64,000 nucleotides of DNA from Bacteroidetes bacterium GWF2_38_335 (lineage in GTDB: Bacteria; Bacteroidota; Bacteroidia; Bacteroidales; GWF2-38-335), in contig MEOH01000005.1 in NCBI GenBank assembly GCA_001769535.1, positions 1 through 64,000 on the forward strand, read 5' to 3'. The position numbers and the translations under genes were made by a program. The notes beneath the pieces were generated by a model that was not told where the DNA came from, did no database searches, and worked only from the letters and a program-made list of their open reading frames with translations. Within the stretch, counting starts at the first letter, position 1; each line of letters starts with the position of its first letter. Below are positions 8,261 to 15,506 of this stretch, one piece after another.

Positions 8261-8785
8261 TTAAAGAATTATTCCAAAATTAATATCTCCCAAAAAACCA
8301 GTTAATGAGAAAGTCTGAAAATATGTTGCGCCTACACCTGCTGCAATATTCCAGTACCATTTTTTTCCAATGGTTCTTTGTATGCCTAGCATAGGACCGG
8401 TTTTTAAATAGTATTGTCCAAAACTTGGTGTGTGTCCAACTTGAATAATTATAGCTCCATATGCTCCTGAAAAATTGTCTGTTCGTTTTTCATCTGCTTT
8501 TCGTTTAAGCAAATTGCTATACAACCTTGATTCAAGATTAATATAAGGTTTGTAGTGCGTTCGGGCCACATAATAACCGTCATCCCTCCCTCTCGAAGTG
8601 TAACCAATTCCCGTATCAAAAACCAAGGTGAGGTTCCATTTAATTTTTTGCTCAACGCTAATTCCTAATGGAATCCCATGTAATCTGACTGTAGTATTTT
8701 TGCAATTTAAATCCTGATTAGTCTGGGAAATCCCATAATTAGTGAATGTAATCAAGCAAATTATTATCAGATACTTAAATTTCAT
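8261..8785 (-). CDS. Small outer-membrane beta-barrel-like protein
   Basis: The protein has 174 residues when started at the ATG at 8785. A TTG two codons upstream would also be possible. A signal peptide of about 20 residues ends near GISQ. The rest alternates polar and hydrophobic residues in strand-sized blocks (LTLVFDTGIGYTS, YINLESRLYSNL, YLKTGPMLGIQ, WYWNIAAGVGATYF). It ends in a strand finishing with hydrophobic residues (DINFGIIL), as small outer-membrane barrels do. It recalls DUF3575-like proteins, but I cannot assign a family. The start lies 2 bp past the stop of the PorP/SprF-like gene, so the two are almost surely co-transcribed and may work together at the outer membrane. Confidence 0.7.
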   Translation of the reverse strand: MKFKYLIIICLITFTNYGISQTNQDLNCKNTTVRLHGIPLGISVEQKIKWNLTLVFDTGIGYTSRGRDDGYYVARTHYKPYINLESRLYSNLLKRKADEKRTDNFSGAYGAIIIQVGHTPSFGQYYLKTGPMLGIQRTIGKKWYWNIAAGVGATYFQTFSLTGFLGDINFGIIL

Positions 8786-8787
8786 AA

Positions 8788-9687
8788 TCAAAAATTATAA
8801 GTAATATATCCGGCACTGATATTATTTAAGTTCAAAGCCATAAGTAGACTGAATTTATCAGCGATTTTAAAACCTAAAACAGGTATTATTTGCAACCTTG
8901 AATAATAATTGCTTGAATTTTTATAAATCAGATCAACGCCAAATAATATTTTATTCCAGGTTTCATACAGGTTTTTGACTTCAAGAATTTTATTTTCAGT
9001 AAAATTGAATACATCGTAAAAACAAACAGCACTTGTCAGACTGCTTATTGTATTTTTTGAAAATTTATTCAATATAAAGATGTTGAATTGGTTGGCAGGA
9101 AATCTTCTTAAAGTATCTCTTCCTATTGCCAATGCTTGTTCTGAATTATAGAAGCTCTCATCTGTAAGTCCGAGTAAAAAGGTTTTGTATTTAATGATAA
9201 ATCCAAAATCCAGATTTAATCCGGTTTCTTTAAGTTTAATATTTTCAATATTATTATTAATTGAAGAAATTTTGCCCTCATGGACATAATTTATAAGTGA
9301 AATATTTATTCCGGCAGAATAGGAAAAATTACTGTCTAAATCTCTTTGAATTGAATATTTGAAATCATAGTTATTTTCCTTCCTTGTATTACTAGACCAT
9401 TCGTATTGAGCATGTGAATACCTGAAACCAATACCAGATTGAATTTCTTTATTAAAATAATTTGCATTCATTGTATGATAGAAATTTGTCCTATTATTTA
9501 AAGCATACAAATCATAAGCTGAATAATTAATGTTATTATCCTTGTTTATTGCATAATATGCCGGATTCAAAACGGATAGGTCATAAACTGATTTTTCCTG
9601 GGCTTTTCCCTGTAATGCAGAGAAATATGCTGCAAGTAAAATGAATTTTAAACTGACATTAAAAAAAATCAGAAGGGTATTTCTCAC
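8788..9687 (-). CDS. PorP/SprF-like type IX secretion membrane protein
   Basis: The protein has 299 residues and appears to start at GTG (9687); no ATG lies near the signal peptide. After a hydrophobic leader it carries the family's opening LNPAYYA (normally NPAYAG). Then come repeated barrel strands, the LNLDFGFIIKY...FLLGLTDES segment typical of PorP/SprF, and a C-terminal strand ending GYITYNF. In known systems PorP/SprF proteins are outer-membrane partners of T9SS or of large secreted adhesins. No sprB-size adhesin gene is next to it here; its neighbour is the small barrel protein downstream. The assignment to the superfamily is fairly firm. The partner is unknown. Confidence 0.75.
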   Translation of the reverse strand: MRNTLLIFFNVSLKFILLAAYFSALQGKAQEKSVYDLSVLNPAYYAINKDNNINYSAYDLYALNNRTNFYHTMNANYFNKEIQSGIGFRYSHAQYEWSSNTRKENNYDFKYSIQRDLDSNFSYSAGINISLINYVHEGKISSINNNIENIKLKETGLNLDFGFIIKYKTFLLGLTDESFYNSEQALAIGRDTLRRFPANQFNIFILNKFSKNTISSLTSAVCFYDVFNFTENKILEVKNLYETWNKILFGVDLIYKNSSNYYSRLQIIPVLGFKIADKFSLLMALNLNNISAGYITYNF

Positions 9688-9965
9688 AAACTTTTTAAAT
9701 TTTTCACAATGATAAGAAAAATTAATATTTGGTGCAAAAGATTAATTTAAGACCAAGTTTATGATGTTTTATATCAATATATTATAGGGTATATGTTAAT
9801 TGTTGATAAATAGTATTGGCTTTTTGAAATATTTATTCCTATAAGAAAGATATTGAGACAAATAGATATTCAAAAAATTCTCCTTTGGATCAAATTTTCA
9901 TTTGGGTTAATTAATACTGAAAACCATTTCCTATTATTACGTTCATTGGTTAAATCAACTCCGCA

Positions 9966-10125
9966 GGAGCTGAACAATAATAGTCCCGGCTTGCAAGTCG
10001 GGGTTTTAATAATAAGCCTGTAGGGCTTAAATTATGGTAGCCCAGGGCAAACGCCCATGGGCCCGCCGGCCAAAAATCAATAAAAACCATGAATTCTGTC
10101 CCGGCGGAAATAAATGATGAATTTA
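9966..10125. repeat. Composite palindromic element, copy A
   Basis: GGAGCTGAACAATAATAG leads into a CCCGGCTTGCAAGTCGGG palindrome. Then come a TAAGCC/GGCTTA hairpin (10013-10029) and a GCCCAGGGC...GCCCATGGGC hairpin (10040-10062). A 45-bp unit bounded by CCGCCGG (10063-10069) and CCGGCGG (10101-10107) closes the block. The outer parts recur downstream in copy B (10238-10350). The remaining 9688-9960 spacer is very AT-rich with no gene that I can support. Confidence 0.75.
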
Positions 10126-10150
10126 ATTTAAAGGTAAGATAATAAAGTCC

Positions 10151-10350
10151 GTAAAGTTGGAAGTCCGAAGCCGGAAGCCGGAAGCCAGAAGTCGGAAGAT
10201 CGAAGCCTATAAGATTACCTTAAGCCACAGCTCTGAAGGAGCTGAACAATAATAGCCCCGGCTTGCAAGCCGGGGTGTATTGTCCGGGATACAGACCGCC
10301 GGCCGAAAAGCTTAAAGAACCATAAATTCAGTCCCGGCGGAAATGAATGA
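10151..10350. repeat. Heptamer array and composite palindromic element, copy B
   Basis: Seven 7-bp units (GTTGGAA, GTCCGAA, GCCGGAA twice, GCCAGAA, GTCGGAA, GATCGAA; 10156-10204) are followed by the same module as at 8184-8250. This includes a perfect 20-bp palindrome at 10256-10275. A second 45-bp unit bounded by CCGCCGG (10296-10302) and CCGGCGG (10334-10340) follows. The two 45-bp units have identical length and termini but diverged interiors. Confidence 0.78.
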
Positions 10351-10404
10351 TGCAGCTAAATCACCTCCCGGTTTGTCAATAATTTTACTAATCATATTTT
10401 TTTC

Positions 10405-10412
10405 TATCTTTG
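10405..10412 (+). promoter_or_regulatory. -7 promoter element before the first GldM-C-like gene
   Basis: TATCTTTG matches TAnnTTTG and lies 16 nt before the ATG at 10428. No TTG is found at standard spacing upstream (the nearest, at 10373-10375, is too far), so only the -7 part is supported. Confidence 0.45.
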
Positions 10413-10427
10413 CTAAAAGTCTTTAAT

Positions 10428-11063
10428 ATGAAAATGAAATTTGCCTTCCTCATCCTTATTGCCATTTCATCATTCTGCTTTTCGCAGGACAAAAAAGTCG
10501 TTGTTTCGGCCACAAAACTCAACGTGCTATACCGTGGTATCGAAAATCCCGTTGAACTGGGGGCTGAGGGCATCAGTTCCGACAAACTGATTGTTACAAT
10601 CACCAACGGAACCATCACAAAAAAAACAGGAACCGACTATGTAATCGTTCCCGGTGCAGGAGACTCGGTGGTTGTGATTTTATCTGAAAATAAAAAAGTA
10701 ATCGGGGAAAAGGTTTTTAGGGTGAAAAATGTTCCTGAACCAGTAATTGGACTTTGTGATAAAACGAATGGATCAATAGTAAGTAGAACTTTCTTAAGCA
10801 CTTGTAATGATATTTATGCAAAAAAACCTCCCGGATTTGAGTTGGAGTCAAATTACACAATACTGTCCTTTTCTGTGTCTGTGATAGATTCTCCCGGAGT
10901 TGTAAAAATAGAAAAAACAAAAGGAAATCATATATCTGCTAGCCAGGCATCTCTAATAGCCAAACAAGAATCTGGTGAACAGATTGTATTTACTGACATC
11001 CTGGTTGAATATTCTGACGGCAGAAGGGCTATAGCCCAGCCTCTTATCTTAACTCTTGATTAA
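10428..11063 (+). CDS. Stand-alone GldM C-terminal-like secreted protein (1)
   Basis: The protein has 211 residues from ATG 10428; the frame could open at TTG 10410, but the signal peptide MKMKFAFLILIAISSFCFSQ begins at the ATG. The mature part starts KVVVSATKLNVLYRGIENPV and continues with ...ITNGTITKK...GDSVVV...FRVKNVPEPV. This is the order of motifs in the periplasmic C-terminal domains of GldM, the T9SS motor stalk. A second domain with FELESNYTILSFSVSV follows, as in GldM's last domain. The N-terminal transmembrane helix and long stalk of true GldM are missing. It probably folds like the GldM tip and may be an accessory or periplasmic binding module. The gene 17 bp downstream is a paralogue. 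Confidence 0.72.
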   Translation: MKMKFAFLILIAISSFCFSQDKKVVVSATKLNVLYRGIENPVELGAEGISSDKLIVTITNGTITKKTGTDYVIVPGAGDSVVVILSENKKVIGEKVFRVKNVPEPVIGLCDKTNGSIVSRTFLSTCNDIYAKKPPGFELESNYTILSFSVSVIDSPGVVKIEKTKGNHISASQASLIAKQESGEQIVFTDILVEYSDGRRAIAQPLILTLD

Positions 11064-11080
11064 CCCAAAAAGATTCAATA

Positions 11081-11713
11081 ATGAGAATTATTTTTATATC
11101 CACAGTCCTTCTCTTTTTTCAATTATCATTAATTGCTCAGGAAAACAATCATGTAGTTGTAGGCGCTTCTTTTCAGAAAGTCCTTTACATCGGTGTTGAC
11201 AACCCCCTCGAAATTGTCATCCCCGGAGAAAAATGCAGCGATATATCAGCCACTATCAGCGACGGGACTTTGACCAGTCTGGGAAATGGGAAATACAATG
11301 TTGTTGTAAAGAATCGGGGGTTAAGCACAATTTATATTTCTTTAAAAAGCGAACTGATAGATTCAATTGTTTTTAAGATAAAGAGAATACCGGATCCTAT
11401 TCTTTTTTTTGGTCATCTTAAACAAGCGGATAAAATAAACATTGACACCTTGACAGCAGGCGAAGTGTTTGCCAATTCTCCTGAGGGATTTGACTATGAA
11501 TGTAATTGGAAAATAGTAAAGTTTCAAATCAGAGTTGCAATTGATAGCGTGTCACACAGGGAGTTCTGTGAAGGCAGCAAACTAACTGCCAAACAAATTG
11601 AATTGATGAAATCACAAAAATCAGGAAATTATATTGTTATCGATGAGATTTATTCAATTGATCCTTTGGGAGAAACAAGGAGATTGGTTCCCATGGTATT
11701 AATGGTGGAATAA
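11081..11713 (+). CDS. Stand-alone GldM C-terminal-like secreted protein (2)
   Basis: The protein has 210 residues with a signal peptide ending near LIAQ. It repeats the plan of the preceding gene: VVVGASFQKVLYIGVDNPLE, ISDGTLTSLGNGKY, FKIKRIPDPI, then a domain with FDYECNWKIVKFQIRV. Identity to the upstream paralogue is modest but the motifs are collinear. The 17-bp gap indicates one transcript. Its role is inferred only from likeness to the GldM tip domains. No gldK, gldL or gldN is present nearby. Confidence 0.7.
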   Translation: MRIIFISTVLLFFQLSLIAQENNHVVVGASFQKVLYIGVDNPLEIVIPGEKCSDISATISDGTLTSLGNGKYNVVVKNRGLSTIYISLKSELIDSIVFKIKRIPDPILFFGHLKQADKINIDTLTAGEVFANSPEGFDYECNWKIVKFQIRVAIDSVSHREFCEGSKLTAKQIELMKSQKSGNYIVIDEIYSIDPLGETRRLVPMVLMVE

Positions 11714-11890
11714 ATACAATGAATTTATTATCAGTTTATATTGCTTTAAATTCAATATCAAATCAATAAATCAGTAATTTTTCAATTATTTTTTACATTG
11801 TGTTTCTTAAGCCTGAATTAACGAATAACCTTGTAAAACTTAAGTCAGGTCTTTAATGATCTCAAAAAATCATGCACAACGAACAAAAGT

Positions 11891-11946
11891 CAAATTTCAA
11901 ACTCCGAACTCCGAACTCCAAACTTCAAACTTTGAACTAATAACTA
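11891..11946. repeat. Eight-unit 7-bp tandem array
   Basis: Units are CAAATTT, CAAACTC, CGAACTC, CGAACTC, CAAACTT, CAAACTT, TGAACTA and ATAACTA. The junction of units six and seven makes the TTTG that serves as the upstream element of the ahcY promoter. The rest of the 11714-11890 spacer is AT-rich without a supported gene. Confidence 0.8.
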
Positions 11947-11961
11947 ATTTCCCTATCTTTG
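11931..11961 (+). promoter_or_regulatory. Promoter of ahcY
   Basis: TTTG at 11931-11934 and TATCTTTG at 11954-11961 are separated by 19 nt, a full match to the Bacteroidota housekeeping promoter. Transcription should begin about 6-8 nt after the box, leaving a leader of about 110 nt before ahcY. Confidence 0.7.
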
Positions 11962-11987
11962 CATCCTCAAAAAAATAATTTAGAATT

Positions 11988-12065
11988 ATGAAATGCCCTT
12001 TATGTATAATGTTATCACAAACCGACATGATAAATAGGGCATTCCATGTGGCAAATAAAAATTAA
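11988..12065 (+). other. Possible leader peptide within a foldable ahcY leader
   Basis: A 25-codon frame starting ATG AAA TGC (MKCPLCIMLSQTDMINRAF...) ends 11 nt before the ahcY ATG. The same RNA can fold: AATGCCCT (11992-11999) pairs with AGGGCATT (12036-12043), and TTATCA (12012-12017) with TGATAA (12028-12033). The peptide is rich in Met (3) and has Cys (2), which would suit control of a methionine-cycle gene. There is no direct proof that it is translated, and it does not match a riboswitch class I can name. Confidence 0.4.
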
Positions 12066-12076
12066 AAAATAAACAC

Positions 12077-13498
12077 ATGAAATTTATTCAAGAAGAATTG
12101 CCTTATAAAATTAAGGATATGTCTCAGGCCGATTTTGGAAGAAAAGAAATTGAAATCGCTGAGCAGGAAATGCCCGGACTGATGTCTATCCGTGAAAAAT
12201 ACGCAAAGGAAAAACCTTTGGCTGGTGTCAGGATCTCCGGTTCGTTGCATATGACCATCCAGACTGCTGTTTTGATCGAAACCCTCGTAGCTCTTGGTGC
12301 CGATGTGCGCTGGGCAAGTTGTAATATTTTCTCCACTCAGGATCATGCTGCTGCGGCTATCGCTGCTGCCGGAATTCCGGTTTTTGCATGGAAAGGTGAA
12401 ACCCTCGAAGAATACTGGTGGTGTACCGTTCAGGCTCTTAATTTCCCCGGTGGAAAAGGCCCGCAGCTCATCGTTGACGATGGTGGCGACGCAACGCTTC
12501 TTATTCACAAAGGTTTTGCAGCAGAGAAAAACGCTGCAGTGCTCGACGTGAAACCCGGAAGCACAGAAGAAGCTATTGTTTTACAAACCCTGAAAACAAT
12601 TCTTGCCGAAGATAATAAAAAATGGACCCGTACCGTGGCTGAATGGAAAGGCGTTTCTGAAGAAACCACCACCGGTGTTCACCGCTTATATCAGATGAAG
12701 GAAGCCGGTGAACTTCTGATTCCTGCCATCAACGTGAACGACTCAGTTACAAAATCAAAATTCGATAACCTTTACGGTTGCCGTGAATCGCTTGCCGATG
12801 GTATCAAACGTGCCACCGACGTGATGATCGCAGGTAAAGTAGTTGTTGTTCTTGGTTACGGCGATGTCGGAAAAGGTTGTGCCCATTCCATGAGATCATA
12901 CGGTGCAAGAGTAATTGTTACCGAAATTGATCCCATCTGCGCTTTACAGGCCGCCATGGAAGGTTTCGAAGTTTCTCTTATTGAAGACGCTCTTCCCGAA
13001 GGAAATATCTATGTTACCACAACCGGAAACAAAGATGTTATCACCATTGACCATCTTGCTAAAATGAAAGACCAGGCCATCGTTTGTAATATTGGCCATT
13101 TCGATAATGAGATTCAGGTTGAAAAACTTGAAGCATTCCCCGGAATTAAAAAAATAACCATCAAACCTCAGGTTGATAAATATTTATTCCCCGATGGCCA
13201 TGCAATCTTCTTATTAGCCGAAGGTCGTTTGGTTAACCTCGGTTGCGCTACCGGTCACCCTTCATTTGTAATGAGTAATTCATTTTCAAACCAGACTCTG
13301 GCTCAGCTTGATTTATGGAAAAATAAAGATAAATACGCTGTTGATGTGTATCGCTTACCCAAAAAACTCGACGAAGAGGTAGCCCGTTTGCATCTTGCAA
13401 AAATCGGCGTAAAACTCACAAAATTATCCCAGATGCAGGCCGATTATATCGGTGTGCCAATGGATGGACCATATAAACCTGAGCATTATAGGTATTAG
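12077..13498 (+). CDS. ahcY: Adenosylhomocysteinase
   Basis: The protein has 473 residues, the usual bacterial length. It hydrolyses S-adenosylhomocysteine reversibly to adenosine and homocysteine in the cytosol, clearing the product inhibitor of methyltransferases and feeding the methionine cycle. Visible signatures include [39 protein letters not shown], the NAD site [17 protein letters not shown] (about 254-270), [19 protein letters not shown] and the C-terminal [11 protein letters not shown] that closes the partner's cofactor pocket. It has its own promoter and a foldable leader. The PLP enzyme of sulphur amino-acid metabolism at 26326-27507 is separate. Confidence 0.98.
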   Translation: MKFIQEELPYKIKDMSQADFGRKEIEIAEQEMPGLMSIREKYAKEKPLAGVRISGSLHMTIQTAVLIETLVALGADVRWASCNIFSTQDHAAAAIAAAGIPVFAWKGETLEEYWWCTVQALNFPGGKGPQLIVDDGGDATLLIHKGFAAEKNAAVLDVKPGSTEEAIVLQTLKTILAEDNKKWTRTVAEWKGVSEETTTGVHRLYQMKEAGELLIPAINVNDSVTKSKFDNLYGCRESLADGIKRATDVMIAGKVVVVLGYGDVGKGCAHSMRSYGARVIVTEIDPICALQAAMEGFEVSLIEDALPEGNIYVTTTGNKDVITIDHLAKMKDQAIVCNIGHFDNEIQVEKLEAFPGIKKITIKPQVDKYLFPDGHAIFLLAEGRLVNLGCATGHPSFVMSNSFSNQTLAQLDLWKNKDKYAVDVYRLPKKLDEEVARLHLAKIGVKLTKLSQMQADYIGVPMDGPYKPEHYRY

Positions 13499-13499
13499 G

Positions 13500-13600
13500 A
13501 GGAAGTACTTCGAGTGCCTAGAGTTTAAAGTGCCTAAAGTTCAAGGAGTACATAAGTACTCTAAGTACTCTAGGCACTTTAAATACTTTAGGCACTTTTT
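13500..13600. terminator. Convergent spacer built from heptamer-like palindromic repeats
   Basis: The text between ahcY and the opposing gene is made of permuted words such as AAGTGCC, TAAAGTT, AAGTACT and CTAGGCACTTTA. Its right half is close to the reverse complement of its left half, so it can fold into a long hairpin ending in a run of T. The same words occur at 8090-8131. It probably stops transcription from both sides. Confidence 0.6.
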
Positions 13601-13872
13601 TATTCCTTACTAACCACAAAATCATTCTGCAGCATATAAATCACCATTCCGTCTTTGCTTTTCATTCTGCGAAGATCCTTAACCATTATGGCTGCCTGTG
13701 AGCGTGTTTCCACTTTTTTTGTAGCGAAAAGTTTCCATGGCCTGAAGTTCTTGGTTAACGGCGACAAACCCTGGTTGTGCGCTTTGATCCTGGTTTCCAA
13801 ATCTGAAGCAAACCCAAATTCAAAACGGTCATCATCCTTAATAGAAAACAGTATGTAAACAAAAATGTCCAT
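13600..13872 (-). CDS. GIY-YIG-like small protein, probably catalytically degenerate
   Basis: The protein has 90 residues, the size of the single-domain GIY-YIG proteins (YhbQ/UPF0213-like). It starts VYILFS, where the first conserved tyrosine-containing strand sits. But the second motif, normally YIG, reads EFG, and the GIY part is reduced to VYI. The conserved Arg/His region is kept (DLETRIKAHN). In the third helix the usual catalytic Glu (SEA..RE..LK) is replaced: AAIMVKDLRRMKS. PWKL and the basic C-terminus match the family. I infer a nuclease fold that has lost activity or changed role. It is transcribed alone towards ahcY. Confidence 0.72.
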   Translation of the reverse strand: MDIFVYILFSIKDDDRFEFGFASDLETRIKAHNQGLSPLTKNFRPWKLFATKKVETRSQAAIMVKDLRRMKSKDGMVIYMLQNDFVVSKE

Positions 13873-14065
13873 GGCTGCAAAAGTAATATTTCCCCTTCAA
13901 GTTGTTACATTCTTATATAAGTGTTTTTTGAAATTTGATGGGTTGATGGTTTTATCGTTAGCTCAGAAGCTCAGTCATTATATTTTCACTCAAACAAAAC
14001 AATTATTCAGGAATAGTTTCAATAAGTTTTTCTTATAGCTATATTTACGCTTTCTTTTTTGAGGT

Positions 14066-15487
14066 ATGAAATACTTACTTTTATTAATATTTGCTGTCTT
14101 TTCATTTGTTGCAAAGGCGCAGAAAACATGGTCTCTTGAAACATGTATTAATTACGCTCTGGAAAACAATATCCAGATAAAGCAACAACAATTGGGCACC
14201 GAATACAGCTCCATTTCCCTTACCCAGTCAAAGTATGAAATGCTTCCTTCACTTAATGCAAGTGGAAGTCAGAGTTTTTCCTTCGGACGTTCAGTTGATC
14301 CCTACACCAATGATTTTTCAAGCCAGAATTCCCGCTCAAACCAATTCGGAATAAGCAGCTCACTGGTTCTTTTTAATGGTTTTCAGGTAAAGAATACCAT
14401 TAAGAAAAATGAGATGACTTACCTTGCCGGGATGCAGGATCTGGAAAAAACAAAAAATGATGTGGCCCTGAATATTGCTTCGGCTTTTTTGCAGATTCTT
14501 TATAACCGCGAATATCTTGATATTACTGAACGCCAGACTGAAACAACCTTGTTGCAGGTTGAACGAACTGCTAAACTGGTTGAGGCCGAAAGCCTGGCCG
14601 AGGGCAATCTTTTTGAGATACAATCACAGCTTGCCGGTGAAGAACTTCAGGTGGTTAATGCGCGCAACCAGCTTGATATGGCTGTTTTAAATCTTGTTCA
14701 GCTGCTTGATCTGGATTCTGCTGAAAATTTTCAGATAGAAAAACCTTCCATTACCATTGAGGAGATCATTGAACCTCTTCCTTCAATAATGGATATTTAC
14801 AGCAATTCTGTATCAAATCTGCCACAAATTAAAAGTGCCGAATATTCATTGCGAAGTTCTGAATTTGCGCTTGCTGCTTCAAAGGGAGCAAGATTACCCA
14901 GGTTGTCAATAAATGCCTCTTATGGCACTGGCTATTCGAGTGCCAGGGATCGTTTTTCAAGCCCCATCATCCCTACGGTTTCTATAATGGAAATTCCCGG
15001 AGGTATTACCGAAAGTAATGAAAATGTGTATTTTTATAATTATTCCTACAACACTGAAGCATATCCATTCATGGATCAGATTAAGGATAATGCCAGCACA
15101 AATGTTTCTATCAGTCTGACAATCCCCATTTTTAATAATTGGAGAACCAGTGCCGGAGTGAAAAACGCTACTTTGAATATTATGAATTCAAAATATTCAC
15201 TCGAGCTGCAGGAAAAACAACTTCTTAAGGAGATACAGCAGGCTTACGCCGATGCATCCGGTGCTTATAAAAAGTACACTGCATCTAAAAAAGCTGTCGA
15301 AGCCATGGAGGAATCATTCAGATACACACAGCAAAAATTTGATGTGGGTTTGCTGAACAGCGTGGAGTATTATTTTTCAAAGAATCAACTTTTAAAAGCC
15401 CAATCAGAGCTTTTACAGTCAAAGTACGAATATATTTTTAAACTGAAAATCCTTGATTTTTATCAGGGAGAACCCATAAAACTTTAG
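14066..15487 (+). CDS. TolC-like outer-membrane efflux protein
   Basis: The protein has 473 residues and a signal peptide ending near FVAKAQ. The opening WSLETCINYALENNIQI is the standard start of the outer-membrane efflux protein fold. Two long helical repeats follow (about 25-225 and 260-470), with the beta-strand segments FGISSSLVLFNG and VSISLTIPIFNNW in equivalent places. These build the trimeric channel that spans the outer membrane and periplasm. It is followed 19 bp later by a membrane fusion protein, so the two form the outer and middle parts of a tripartite pump. No inner-membrane transporter gene follows. Confidence 0.92.
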   Translation: MKYLLLLIFAVFSFVAKAQKTWSLETCINYALENNIQIKQQQLGTEYSSISLTQSKYEMLPSLNASGSQSFSFGRSVDPYTNDFSSQNSRSNQFGISSSLVLFNGFQVKNTIKKNEMTYLAGMQDLEKTKNDVALNIASAFLQILYNREYLDITERQTETTLLQVERTAKLVEAESLAEGNLFEIQSQLAGEELQVVNARNQLDMAVLNLVQLLDLDSAENFQIEKPSITIEEIIEPLPSIMDIYSNSVSNLPQIKSAEYSLRSSEFALAASKGARLPRLSINASYGTGYSSARDRFSSPIIPTVSIMEIPGGITESNENVYFYNYSYNTEAYPFMDQIKDNASTNVSISLTIPIFNNWRTSAGVKNATLNIMNSKYSLELQEKQLLKEIQQAYADASGAYKKYTASKKAVEAMEESFRYTQQKFDVGLLNSVEYYFSKNQLLKAQSELLQSKYEYIFKLKILDFYQGEPIKL

Positions 15488-15506
15488 GATGTCTTAATTT
15501 CTTGAT

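Noticed and set aside
11988-12065. SAH or SAM riboswitch before ahcY
   Set aside because: The stems do not match the conserved cores of the SAH or SAM classes that I know; described only as a foldable leader.
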